64,000 bases of DNA from an uncultured Bacilli bacterium. GTDB taxonomy: Bacteria; Bacillota_I; Bacilli_A; RF39; UBA660. The notes under the pieces were generated by a model. That model saw nothing but the letters and a program-made list of their open reading frames with translations. It did no database searches and was not told the origin of the DNA. Below are positions 17,659 to 26,772 of the stretch, piece by piece. Numbering within the stretch: position 1 is the first letter of the stretch; the number at the start of each line of letters is the position of its first letter. The translations under genes and the position numbers were made by a program. Where the stretch lies: assembly GCA_944329375.1 (NCBI GenBank), contig CALVIB010000005.1, positions 1 to 64,000 on the forward strand, given 5' to 3'.

Positions 17659-19145
17659 TAAACCACCACCTTCATTATCTTACGCACTACTACAACAAAA
17701 ATTATATAGTAAATTACCATAAATATCAAGAGTATTAGTCCAATATCTGTGGTTATAAAAGGTAAAAAGTAGCCTGGATTTATTAGACTGATAACTAAAA
17801 TAAAGAAAAATGGAATAGCTAATAGAACGTATACTATAATTCTACTACCGCTAGTTAAACTCTTAAGTTCTAATCTAAGTTTACGTTTATCAAATAAACT
17901 TCTTTCAATTGATGAAAATACTTTAATTATATCTCCACCAGTTTTATTTAGAATAGTTAGTGAAGCGGTTAGATAATTAGCTTCTTCTAAATTTACTCTT
18001 TTAGCAAATCTTTTAAATACTTGTTCAATATCTAAACCGTATAATAATTCTAAATTCATTCTTTTAAATTCTTGACCAATTGTCCCACCTACTTCATCTG
18101 AAACAATTTCAATAGCTTGGGTAATACTTCTACCTGATTTAAAAGAATTATTCATGATGGTTATAGCGGCGGTAAAATCACTTTCTAAATTCCATCTAAA
18201 TACTTTATTCTTTGCAAATAAATAAATATCTAATACAAAGAATCCTAGTAAAAATACACCTAGAGTTTCCATGCTACCTAATAATTTAAATTGAAAGGCT
18301 TTAATTATTATGGCCATAACTGTTAAAGTACAAGCAATAATTAATTTTCCAGATAATATATCAAAACCACTTTTATGAATACCACTTACTGGAGTATATT
18401 TATCTAATTTTTTGGCATATTTACTTAAGACAACTGATTTTTTTAATTTTTTTGTAAATAATATTAGAAAATTCTTATAAATTCTTCTTATTTTTTCAGA
18501 GGTTGTTAAAGAATCGTTTTTTAAAGGTTTGATTACATATGGGTCTAATCTTTCTTCTAATTTTATGACCTTAAATAATTTATAGATCCTAATAAGTAAT
18601 ATAAATAAAATAATAAAACAAGTTATTTGAATAATATATATTGCTCCACTATGGGGAACAACATCTATATTTATTGATTTACTAGCTGTGTTTCCAGCTT
18701 CATCTTCTACTTTACATGTATAGGTATAATTTCCTATTCTATTTAAAGTTAAAGTATCTTCATTGGTTTCGATTTTTAAATCTTTACTATAATTATCACT
18801 AGCTGTACATGAAATTAAATTTTTTTCATTAGTTGGATTTGTTTCTAATTTATCTTTAGAAATGTTTATTTTAGGCGCTTCTTTATCAATAATATAATCG
18901 CCACTTGTAATAGTATCGTGCATTCCGTTTATTAAATTTAAATTAACGTTTATTCTATAAGTTCCTGTTTCATTCAAGTTGATTTTCGAAATATTGTTAT
19001 TTAAAACATCTAAAGAATCTATTAGAATATCATCTTTATATATTTGATATGTGTAAGATATGACATTGTTAGATGGCGAAAAAATGATAGATAAATCTTT
19101 ATTTGTTGGTTTTTCTAAACTTTGAATATCAAAATTTCCATTCAT
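17658..19145 (-). CDS. TadB-like pilus platform protein with N-terminal Ig-like domains
   Basis: 495 residues against roughly 300 for ordinary TadB. The C-terminal 300 residues are a standard F domain (ITIMNNSFKSGRSITQAIEIV, then EFKRMNLELLYGLDIEQVF and LTILNKTGGDIIKVF) with membrane helices near 265-310 and 430-490. In front of a helix at about 168-190 lie some 165 residues of beta-rich sequence: a fibronectin/Ig-like part, then DKEAPKINIS and TCKVEDEAGNTASKSINIDV, which match bacterial Ig-like repeats of surface proteins. No signal peptide precedes them and an in-frame stop rules out a longer start. The Ig part would have to be exported as an N-out tail. Confidence 0.85.
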   Translation of the reverse strand: MNGNFDIQSLEKPTNKDLSIIFSPSNNVISYTYQIYKDDILIDSLDVLNNNISKINLNETGTYRINVNLNLINGMHDTITSGDYIIDKEAPKINISKDKLETNPTNEKNLISCTASDNYSKDLKIETNEDTLTLNRIGNYTYTCKVEDEAGNTASKSINIDVVPHSGAIYIIQITCFIILFILLIRIYKLFKVIKLEERLDPYVIKPLKNDSLTTSEKIRRIYKNFLILFTKKLKKSVVLSKYAKKLDKYTPVSGIHKSGFDILSGKLIIACTLTVMAIIIKAFQFKLLGSMETLGVFLLGFFVLDIYLFAKNKVFRWNLESDFTAAITIMNNSFKSGRSITQAIEIVSDEVGGTIGQEFKRMNLELLYGLDIEQVFKRFAKRVNLEEANYLTASLTILNKTGGDIIKVFSSIERSLFDKRKLRLELKSLTSGSRIIVYVLLAIPFFFILVISLINPGYFLPFITTDIGLILLIFMVIYYIIFVVVVRKIMKVVV

Positions 19146-19162
19146 CTTATGTCACCATCCTT

Positions 19163-20491
19163 TTACTCTCCAAAAATATCTTTTAAATCATCAATACCTT
19201 TGGCTTTAATTCTTTGGTATACTTTAGGGATATATCTATGAAGCAAGAACTCTCCATCAACATCTCCATTAGCTAAAACGCCAGTTTGTCTAAATTTAAA
19301 TATTTCTTTTTGTTTTATTTCTCCATTTTCCATACCAATTATTTCATTAATACTACTTACTCTTCTTCTTCCATCGGATAATCTTTTTACTTGGACTATT
19401 ATCTGAATTGCACTTTCTATATATTCTCTAATAGCTGTAACTGGTATTTCTACTCCGTTCATTAAAACCATTGTTTCTAATCTGTTTAGGGCATCTTCTG
19501 GACCATTCGCATGCATTGTTGTCATACTACCTTCATGACCTGTATTCATAGCTTGAAGCATATCAAAAGCTTCTTTTCCTCTAACTTCTCCAACAATTAT
19601 TCTATCTGGTCGCATTCTAAGTGAATTTATTACTAAATCTCTAATGGTAATTGCCCCAGAGCCTTCATAATTAGTAGTTCTAGTTTCTAATGAAATTACA
19701 TGTTCTTGTTTTAATTTTAATTCTGCGGCATCTTCGATAGTGATTATTCTGTCATTTGGGTCACAAAATGAAGACAAAACATTTAATAATGTTGTTTTAC
19801 CCGCACCAGTTCCACCAACAACTAAAATATTTAGTTTAGCATGAACACAGGCTTCTAAAAATCTTGCCATGTATGGTGTAAGTGTTCCTGTTCTAAGTAA
19901 ATCTTCAATATTGGCCAGTTCACTTTTAAATTTTCTAATAGTTACAACTGGGCCATTTAGAGATAAAGGGGGTAATATTGCATTTAATCTAGAGCCATCT
20001 TCTAATCTAGCATCGACCATTGGATGCGCTATATCGATTGTTTTCCCAATTGGCTGAATCATTCTTTGAACAACTCTAATTATATGGGCATCATTTATAA
20101 AACTAACGCTGTCATCTTTAATTACTTTACCATCTAATTCAATATATATTTCATTTGGCGAATTAACCATAATTTCTGTTATTTCTTTGTCTTTTAAAAG
20201 TTCTGTTAAAGGGCCGTAACCATTTACTTCATTATCAATTAAGTTATAAATATAGCTTCTTTCTTCATTAGATAAATCATATCCTTCGATTGTTTTATCT
20301 ATTTCATCTTTGATAAAATCTTTCATATCTTCATTTGATTTATCTTTACTATCTATTAAATTTTGAATTATTTTACTTCTAAGTTCATCTAATAATTTTT
20401 TATTTGGAAATTCATCATAATCATCTATTTCTTTGATGTTTGTTTCATGTAATGTATTAGCGAACTCATCGACAAATCTTTTGCTCTCCAT
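19163..20491 (-). CDS. TadA/CpaF-type secretion ATPase
   Basis: 442 residues, the hexameric motor of Tad (Flp) pili. Seen: ENEVNGYGPLTELLKD-type N-terminal domain (VNGYGPLTELL), Walker A GGTGAGKTTLLN near residue 226, IEDAAELKL (Asp box), Walker B region RMRPDRIIVGEVRGKEAFDML and the His box TTMHANGPEDALNRLE. These motifs separate it from the PilB-type ATPase at 28.6 kb. Four bases after cpaE and 17 before tadB. Ribosome site AGGGGTAGATT. Confidence 0.95.
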   Translation of the reverse strand: MESKRFVDEFANTLHETNIKEIDDYDEFPNKKLLDELRSKIIQNLIDSKDKSNEDMKDFIKDEIDKTIEGYDLSNEERSYIYNLIDNEVNGYGPLTELLKDKEITEIMVNSPNEIYIELDGKVIKDDSVSFINDAHIIRVVQRMIQPIGKTIDIAHPMVDARLEDGSRLNAILPPLSLNGPVVTIRKFKSELANIEDLLRTGTLTPYMARFLEACVHAKLNILVVGGTGAGKTTLLNVLSSFCDPNDRIITIEDAAELKLKQEHVISLETRTTNYEGSGAITIRDLVINSLRMRPDRIIVGEVRGKEAFDMLQAMNTGHEGSMTTMHANGPEDALNRLETMVLMNGVEIPVTAIREYIESAIQIIVQVKRLSDGRRRVSSINEIIGMENGEIKQKEIFKFRQTGVLANGDVDGEFLLHRYIPKVYQRIKAKGIDDLKDIFGE

Positions 20492-20494
20492 AAT

Positions 20495-21229
20495 CTACCC
20501 CTTCAATATATTATCTATAACTTCTTTTAAAATGGTATCTTTTTGATAATTTTTTTCTAAGGTAACTATTTTACCTTCCATAATTAATTTTTTCATGTTT
20601 TTTATATAATAATTACTTGGAATAATATAATCTATGTTTCTTCCTAAATATGCGTTTATTTCATGAGGTGTGAGGGAATGTTTATTTAAAACTTCATTTA
20701 AAATTAATGTATATTTATTTAAATTCATATCTTTGTATATTGCCAGCATTGTTTTCATATTTCTTAAGTCCATTAAATCACTAGTCATTATATAAATAAT
20801 GTTATCAGCGTTGTCAAAAGTAATTAGATTAATATCATCAATAATATGATTAGTATCAATTAGAATAACATCGTATTTATATTTTAATTTTTTTAATAAT
20901 GAATCTATATAATATGAATTTATTTTACCAACACTTCTCGGGTCTTTAGGTGCGGGTAAAACATCAATATAATCATTGTATTTTGATATATAATCATTTA
21001 TTTCTTTTAAATTATGATTCATGTAATCATTAATTAAGGTATATATATCTTTATTTGATTTTAAATTCAAAGAAGCACCTATTACTCCTGAATGAAGGTC
21101 CATATCGACAATAATTGTTTTTATTTTTTTATTAGATAAAATACCAGCTAAAGCTAAAACGGTTGTAGTTTTACCTGTTCCCCCTTTAACTGATGTTACT
21201 GCAATTACTTTAGCTTGTTTTATTGCCAT
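20495..21229 (-). CDS. CpaE/TadZ-like MinD-family ATPase
   Basis: 244 residues. Deviant Walker A SVKGGTGKTTT near residue 13, DMDLHSGVIGASL near 42, and DTNHIIDDINL as the second aspartate motif mark the ParA/MinD family. In Tad systems such a protein (TadZ/CpaE) places the pilus machine in the cell. Typical CpaE has an N-terminal receiver-like domain that is absent here, as in many Gram-positive versions. The position directly in front of tadA supports the call. Confidence 0.88.
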   Translation of the reverse strand: MAIKQAKVIAVTSVKGGTGKTTTVLALAGILSNKKIKTIIVDMDLHSGVIGASLNLKSNKDIYTLINDYMNHNLKEINDYISKYNDYIDVLPAPKDPRSVGKINSYYIDSLLKKLKYKYDVILIDTNHIIDDINLITFDNADNIIYIMTSDLMDLRNMKTMLAIYKDMNLNKYTLILNEVLNKHSLTPHEINAYLGRNIDYIIPSNYYIKNMKKLIMEGKIVTLEKNYQKDTILKEVIDNILKG

Positions 21230-21238
21230 ATTATCCCT

Positions 21239-21601
21239 CTATTCTTTTTTTATTATTTTTTTATTATTTTCTATATATCCTATATAGGTTATATCAATAT
21301 CAAATTTATTATTAAAATTAAATAGATTATCATATTTTTCTTTGACATTTATTTTAATAATCTGATTATTTATTTCAATGTTTATATTTCCTTTTATATT
21401 TTCTTTTAATAAATTAGTTAATTTTTCTTCATTTATACTATCTATATTATCTAACCCATATTCAATAGTACTTTTTATTTCTTTTTCATATTTATTAATA
21501 GTTAATCCATAATTTCCTAATTCAAATATTAAAGCGAATAATAATAGTAAAATAGGTAAAATTAATACAAATATAATTAAACTTTGTCCTTTATTGTTCA
21601 T
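21239..21601 (-). CDS. TadE-like minor pseudopilin
   Basis: 120 residues. N-terminus MNNKGQSLIIFVLILPILLLLFALIF: a short basic head, the processing region and one hydrophobic helix at residues 8-28, then a small beta-rich domain. Such TadE/TadF-type proteins are minor pseudopilins cleaved by a prepilin peptidase. It overlaps the preceding paralogue by 11 bases. The usual Glu at position +5 of the mature part is replaced (Gln-Ser-Leu-Ile-Ile), which differs from its neighbour. Confidence 0.8.
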   Translation of the reverse strand: MNNKGQSLIIFVLILPILLLLFALIFELGNYGLTINKYEKEIKSTIEYGLDNIDSINEEKLTNLLKENIKGNINIEINNQIIKINVKEKYDNLFNFNNKFDIDITYIGYIENNKKIIKKE

Positions 21602-21938
21602 TTACTTCCTCATAAAAAGTTTTGGATGTTTCTATTATATAATTTTTACCTAAAACATTTTTTAATAAAGGAGCATTGATTTCAATTTGTTTTTGTAATG
21701 TGATAGTTATCATTTCATTTGTTTTACTATCCTCTAACTTTATATCTTCATTAGCTAAATATAGACCAAGTTCTTTTGTATCATTATTTTTATATAATTC
21801 TGTTACAGTTTCTAAATCTTCGTTTAATTCATATTTCTTTAAAAAAATATTACCAATATCTATCATGGCCATTAATATTAATAGCAAAACTGGTAATATA
21901 AGTATAAATTCTATTAATGCTTGCCCTTTATTATTCAT
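21591..21938 (-). CDS. TadE-like minor pseudopilin
   Basis: 115 residues from ATG 21938 (AGGAAAG ahead). N-terminus MNNKGQALIEFILILPVLLLI with the Glu after the cleavage region and one membrane helix, then an 80-residue extracellular part. First gene of the Tad operon. The frame is open 18 codons further up, but those bases hold the promoter and the mutS terminator, so the later start is right. No separate major Flp pilin is visible, so one of these two may serve as it. Confidence 0.82.
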   Translation of the reverse strand: MNNKGQALIEFILILPVLLLILMAMIDIGNIFLKKYELNEDLETVTELYKNNDTKELGLYLANEDIKLEDSKTNEMITITLQKQIEINAPLLKNVLGKNYIIETSKTFYEEVNEQ

Positions 21939-21963
21939 ATTATCACGCTTTCCTACCATATAA

Positions 21964-21992
21964 ATTATATCAAAAAAAAAACTTAATAACAA
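21964..21992 (-). promoter_or_regulatory. Tad operon promoter
   Basis: TTGTTA, 17 bases including ten consecutive T, then TATAAT on the minus strand, 26 bases before the first TadE gene. The spacer is the U run of the mutS terminator, so one stretch of DNA ends one unit and starts the next. Confidence 0.7.
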
Positions 21993-22020
21993 TAAATTTA
22001 TAATAAGTTTTGTTATTAAG
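21972..22020 (-). terminator. mutS terminator
   Basis: CTTAATAACA and TGTTATTAAG form a perfect ten-pair stem over a 19-base loop, followed by a run of about ten U on the minus strand. Confidence 0.85.
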
Positions 22021-22059
22021 TATAAGGAAAAAATTTTCTATCTAGAAAGTTTATCTAAA

Positions 22060-24588
22060 TTATTTCAATTTTTGCTTTAATTCATATAAAATATTTAAAG
22101 CTTCAATTGGGGTTATTTCTAAGGGATTTAATTTTTCTAATTCTTCTTCTACTTCTGATTTTTTTGTCATTAATTCATCTAGTGGCAAGGATTCTTGGAT
22201 TTTAATATCTCTTTTATTTTCTTTATTTTCATAGATTTTTAAAATTTCATCAGCTCTTTTAATTACAGATTCGGGCAAATTAGCAAGTTTTGCTACATGG
22301 ATACCATAACTTTTATCGACACTTCCTTCTTTGATTTTATGTAAGAAAGTTATTTTTCCATCTTCTTCATAAGCTGATACATGAATATTTTTTAAATGTT
22401 TTAATGTTTTATCTAAATCTGTTAATTCGTGGTAGTGGGTTGAAAAGAAAGTTTTTCCTTTGATATTTTGATGAATATATTCGATTATAGCTTGGGCGAG
22501 AGCCATACCATCAAATGTTGCGGTTCCTCTACCTAATTCATCAAATAAAAGTAAACTTTTATCGGTAGCTGATGTTATGGCATTAGAGGCTTCTGTCATT
22601 TCAACCATAAAGGTGGATTCTCCACTTACTAAATCATCTGAAGCACCAATCCTTGTATATATGGCATCAAATATAGGTAATTTAGCTACGCTTGCTGGAA
22701 CAAAAGAGCCAATTTGAGCCATAATAGCTATTATAGCCATTTGACGCATATAAGTTGATTTACCAGCCATATTAGGACCTGTTATCAATAATATATTTGT
22801 GTTTTTATCCATGATGATATCATTGGTAACAAACTCGCTTTTGATTACTTTTTCGACAACTGGATGTCTTGAATCTTTAATGTATATTTCATTTTCGGTA
22901 ATTGTTGGCCTTACATAATTATTTTCTTCAGCTATAGTTGCGAGAGATTGTAGGACATCAATTTCACTAATGATTTTTGCTGTTTTTTGTAATTTAGGAA
23001 TATATTTTTTTACTTCATCTCTTATTTCGCAAAATAAATTATATTCAATTTCAATTATTTTTTCTTCGGCATTTAATATTAAAGCTTCTTTTTCTTTTAA
23101 AATTGGGCTTATATATCTTTCTGCGTTAGCTAGAGTTTGTTTTCTTTGATATCCCCATTCATCTTTGACTAAATTTGTATTTCCTTTACTTATTTCAATA
23201 TAATATCCAAAAACTCTATTATAACCAACTTTTAAATTTTTTATGCCTGTCTTTTCTCTTTCTTCGGTTTCAAATTTTGCGACAAAATCTTTACCACCTT
23301 TTCTTAATTTTTTAAGTTCATCTAGTTCATTATTATATCCTTCTTTAATTAAATATCCTTCTTTAGTGCTTACTGGAGGATTTTCATAGATACTTTTTTC
23401 TAATAAATTATATAATTCAGTAAAGTCTTCTAGTTTTTTATTATAATTTATTTTATTTAAAATGTCTGATATATGTGGTAAAACTTTTAAAGAGGTTTTT
23501 AATTGTAATAAGTCTTTACCATTCGCATTTCCAAAGGCAATTTTTCCACTTAGCCTTTCTAAGTCATATACTTCAGTTAAATAATTTTCTAAATCACTTT
23601 TATAAATAAATTCTTTTAACAATATTTCTATTATATCGTATCTTCTTTCAATTTCATTTTTATCTATTAATGGATTTAATAGATAATTTTTAAGTAATCT
23701 CGCACCCATGGCTGTCTTGGTTTTATCTAAAAGCCAAATTAATGAATAATTTCTTTGTTTTAATCTTAATGTTTCAACAAGCTCTAAATTTCTTTTTGTA
23801 TGAACATCCATCTTTAAATAATCTTTGGTTTCTCTTATTTGCAGTTTTTGAAGGTGGGACAAATCTCTTTTTTGATTATGAATGATATATGCGAGTAAAT
23901 GTTTAACTGAGTTTATATATCTTTGGTCTATCAAATCTTCATATATATAAGTGTATTCATTTGATAGCTCATCGGTAATGGTTAAGGTTAAATGAAATTG
24001 GTTTTTTAAAATAGAATAAATATCTTTATCGGTTTTACTATCTAATATTACTTCTTTAACTCCTAAATTTATTATTTCTGATACTACTTTGGTAGGATTA
24101 TGGTCTAGTAAAAAAGCATATATTTCTCCAGTTGAAACATCTGCATAACTAATTGCATATCCATGTTTAAAGTCTGTTATAGAGGCAATAAAATTATAGT
24201 CACCAGCTTGTAATGTGTCAGTATCCATAACAGTGCCTGAACTTATTATTTGAACAATTCCTCTTTTGACTAACCCTTTAACACCTTTAGGGTCTTCTAA
24301 TTGTTCGACTATACCTATTTTATGACCGTTTTCTATTAACTTATCTATGTATGTATTAGCGGCATGATAAGGGATTCCACACATAGGAATCCTCTCATCT
24401 AAACCAGCTGATTTTCCTGTTAAAGTTAATTCTAATTCATGGCTTACTTTTATGGCATCATCAAAAAACATTTCATAGAAATCGCCTAATCTAAAGAATA
24501 TTATTAAATCTTCATTGGCATTTTTTATTTCTAAATACTGTTTCATCATTGGGGTTACTTTTTCTATATCGACATCTTTTCTTTCCAT
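22060..24588 (-). CDS. mutS: DNA mismatch repair protein MutS
   Basis: 842 residues, MutS1 class. Recognises mismatches and starts repair. The N-terminal mismatch-reading motif FFRLGDFYEMF (Phe-x-Glu type) is at about residues 27-37, TGKSAGLDERIPMCGIPYH follows, and the ATPase has LLITGPNMAGKSTYMRQ near 608, then DELGRGTATFDG and FFSTHYHELT. The C-terminal tail is complete. No mutL is next to it in the window. It has its own near-consensus promoter and terminator, so it is a single-gene unit. Confidence 0.97.
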   Translation of the reverse strand: MERKDVDIEKVTPMMKQYLEIKNANEDLIIFFRLGDFYEMFFDDAIKVSHELELTLTGKSAGLDERIPMCGIPYHAANTYIDKLIENGHKIGIVEQLEDPKGVKGLVKRGIVQIISSGTVMDTDTLQAGDYNFIASITDFKHGYAISYADVSTGEIYAFLLDHNPTKVVSEIINLGVKEVILDSKTDKDIYSILKNQFHLTLTITDELSNEYTYIYEDLIDQRYINSVKHLLAYIIHNQKRDLSHLQKLQIRETKDYLKMDVHTKRNLELVETLRLKQRNYSLIWLLDKTKTAMGARLLKNYLLNPLIDKNEIERRYDIIEILLKEFIYKSDLENYLTEVYDLERLSGKIAFGNANGKDLLQLKTSLKVLPHISDILNKINYNKKLEDFTELYNLLEKSIYENPPVSTKEGYLIKEGYNNELDELKKLRKGGKDFVAKFETEEREKTGIKNLKVGYNRVFGYYIEISKGNTNLVKDEWGYQRKQTLANAERYISPILKEKEALILNAEEKIIEIEYNLFCEIRDEVKKYIPKLQKTAKIISEIDVLQSLATIAEENNYVRPTITENEIYIKDSRHPVVEKVIKSEFVTNDIIMDKNTNILLITGPNMAGKSTYMRQMAIIAIMAQIGSFVPASVAKLPIFDAIYTRIGASDDLVSGESTFMVEMTEASNAITSATDKSLLLFDELGRGTATFDGMALAQAIIEYIHQNIKGKTFFSTHYHELTDLDKTLKHLKNIHVSAYEEDGKITFLHKIKEGSVDKSYGIHVAKLANLPESVIKRADEILKIYENKENKRDIKIQESLPLDELMTKKSEVEEELEKLNPLEITPIEALNILYELKQKLK

Positions 24589-24615
24589 TATTAATCACTT
24601 CCATTTTTTGGTTAT

Positions 24616-24644
24616 ATTATAACATTCACTATTTTGTTTTTCAA
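24616..24644 (-). promoter_or_regulatory. mutS promoter
   Basis: TTGAAA, 17 bases, TATAAT on the minus strand, 28 bases ahead of the mutS ATG. Confidence 0.85.
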
Positions 24645-24669
24645 GGGAATTTGTGGTTAAATTGTTTTG

Positions 24670-24724
24670 AAAAAAACGAAAATCTCTTTATAATATTTGA
24701 CACTAATCAAAAAGAAATTTTCGT
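24670..24724 (-). terminator. terminator after the YlbL-like gene
   Basis: ACGAAAATTTCTTT pairs with AAAGAGATTTTCGT with one mismatch, ending in seven U on the minus strand. Confidence 0.75.
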
Positions 24725-24733
24725 AAAATAATA

Positions 24734-25744
24734 TTAATGATTTTTTAAATAAGTTAAAGCTTCTTCAAAAGTTCCTACTGGAATCAATTTAATATTGTAA
24801 CCTTTTTCTTTTTTTATTTTTTTGGCTTCTTTATAATTTTTTCCTTTTGGAACTAGAAATACATCTGCATGTTTATTAACCGCTCCTATTAATTTATATT
24901 TAATTCCACTAATTTCTCCAACATTGCCATTTATATCTATGGTTCCAGTTCCAACAATGGTTTTACCACTAGTTAAATCTACTTGATTTAAATGACTATA
25001 TAGCGCGAGAGTAAGCATTAGACCACCAGAAGAACCTGACTCACTACCATTAAAGTTAAATTTAACTTTTTCATTTGATTTTACATCAAATGTTTCGGTA
25101 ATAATGGCTCCAACTTTTGGTTCATTTAATATATCTATCAATGTGGCTTTTCTAGTTTGTTTATTTCCATTTATATCATTTACTTCAATGGTAATTTTAT
25201 CTTTGATTTTTTTTGATGAGATATATGAAAATAAGGATTCTTTATCGGTTATTTTTTGATTATCAATTTTTAATATTCTATCCCCTATTTTTAAATCTGT
25301 TTTAGCCATCTCATCAACATAAGTTATATATACTTTATTATTAGTTATTTTATAGTTTATGTCTGAGTGTTTATATGCAACTAAAAGCGCGGTATCGTTA
25401 GCTTCTTCTAGAAGCATTTTGTTACGGTAGTTTTTTTCTTCTACTGTTTCGTTATCGTTTTTAACTTCGGTTTCTTTTTCTACATCCCAATCTTTATTTA
25501 ATAAAGATATTATTAATGTTGGTATAGTAGCGTGTATTTCAGAAACATAAGCCATATTTAATGAACCTTTCATCTTGAAATTTTCAGTTGTTTTAATTTT
25601 ATCATCGGTATTAATTAATCCACCTGGGGCGGAAATATAATATGGAAATTCTATTAAGAAAACAACTAAAATCAAAATATAAATTATAATAGCTTTATAG
25701 TATTCTTTTATATATTTTTTAATATTATTAAATAGGTTTTTCAT
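24734..25744 (-). CDS. YlbL-like PDZ-Lon membrane protease
   Basis: 336 residues. One N-terminal membrane helix (about 15-35), a PDZ domain near residues 140-205 (MAKTDLKIGDRILKIDN), and a Lon-type proteolytic domain with the catalytic Ser in SGSSGGLMLTLALY and the Lys in GIKYKLIGAV, plus GTIDINGNVGEISG. This is the S16 family of YlbL/YdgD-like proteins, with the catalytic part outside the membrane. In B. subtilis ylbL lies close to ylbJ; here the two are divergent neighbours, which supports both calls. Known YlbL takes part in releasing the SOS cell-division block. Confidence 0.88.
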   Translation of the reverse strand: MKNLFNNIKKYIKEYYKAIIIYILILVVFLIEFPYYISAPGGLINTDDKIKTTENFKMKGSLNMAYVSEIHATIPTLIISLLNKDWDVEKETEVKNDNETVEEKNYRNKMLLEEANDTALLVAYKHSDINYKITNNKVYITYVDEMAKTDLKIGDRILKIDNQKITDKESLFSYISSKKIKDKITIEVNDINGNKQTRKATLIDILNEPKVGAIITETFDVKSNEKVKFNFNGSESGSSGGLMLTLALYSHLNQVDLTSGKTIVGTGTIDINGNVGEISGIKYKLIGAVNKHADVFLVPKGKNYKEAKKIKKEKGYNIKLIPVGTFEEALTYLKNH

Positions 25745-25790
25745 ATAAACTTCCTTTCATTATAATTTTTATTTTCAAGTGGGTGAAATT

Positions 25791-26765
25791 ATGAAAAAAT
25801 GTATTAGTGTTTTTATTATGATTTTTTTAGGATATATTGGTTATGAAATTTTAACTGAGTCTGAAAGTATTTTAAATTCAGTTAGTTTTTCTTTAAATAT
25901 TTTTAAAAACAATATTTTCCCATCTTTATTTCCATTTTTTGTCCTTTCAAATCTTTTGATTAAATGCGGGATTCCTGAATTTATGGGAAATTTATTCAAA
26001 GGAATTATGAATAAAGTTTTCAAAATAAAAGGAGTTTGTGCATTTATCTTTTTCATGAGTATTATATCAGGAAATCCAGCAAATGCAAAATACACCAGAG
26101 AATTATATTTGGAAAATAAAATAAATAAATATGAAGCAACTAAGATTCTTTGTTTTACTTGTTTTTCTAATCCTTTATTTATTTTAGGAACGGTATCACT
26201 TTTATTTTTAAATAATAAAGAGGTTGGTTTTTTAATATTGATTTGTCATTATTTGGGTAATGTTTTTGTCGGTATTGGTATGCGAAGATACCATCCTAGT
26301 AAAGAAGAAAATGAAGTAACTAGTTTAAAAAAAGCTATTGATGCGATGCACAAAAAAAGAATTAGTAACAAAATTAATTTTGGGGAAATGATTACAAATT
26401 CTTTAACCAGCAGCATCAATACATTACTTTTAATATTAGGAGTTATTACAACTTCACTAGTATTAACAACAATTATAGACAATAATTTAAATTTAAACAG
26501 TATTTTTCAAAGTGTATTAAATGGTTTTATAGAAATGACACAAGGACTTAAATATATAAGTTTAGAAGCAATTCCTTTAAAGTTAAAATGTGTTTTAACA
26601 GTGATGATTTTGTCTTTTGGTGGTTTTTCTGTACATATGCAGATAATGAGTATTTTAAGTGATACAGATATTAAATATTTACCTTTTTTATGTGCGAGAA
26701 TATGTCATGCTGTAATATCTTCATTACTGATGTATTTTGGTTTTGATATTTGGATGAGATTTTAA
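25791..26765 (+). CDS. ylbJ: Sporulation integral membrane protein YlbJ-like
   Basis: 324 residues, mostly hydrophobic, about eight membrane helices, nucleoside-transporter (Gate) fold type. Seen: NIFPSLFPFFVLSNLLI near the N-terminus, then MSIISGNPANAKYTREL and TCFSNPLFILGTV, all conserved in YlbJ, which is required for spore cortex formation. A GTG four codons earlier belongs to the ribosome site; the ATG at 25791 is used. Divergent from the YlbL-like gene. Confidence 0.88.
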   Translation: MKKCISVFIMIFLGYIGYEILTESESILNSVSFSLNIFKNNIFPSLFPFFVLSNLLIKCGIPEFMGNLFKGIMNKVFKIKGVCAFIFFMSIISGNPANAKYTRELYLENKINKYEATKILCFTCFSNPLFILGTVSLLFLNNKEVGFLILICHYLGNVFVGIGMRRYHPSKEENEVTSLKKAIDAMHKKRISNKINFGEMITNSLTSSINTLLLILGVITTSLVLTTIIDNNLNLNSIFQSVLNGFIEMTQGLKYISLEAIPLKLKCVLTVMILSFGGFSVHMQIMSILSDTDIKYLPFLCARICHAVISSLLMYFGFDIWMRF

Positions 26766-26772
26766 AATTACA

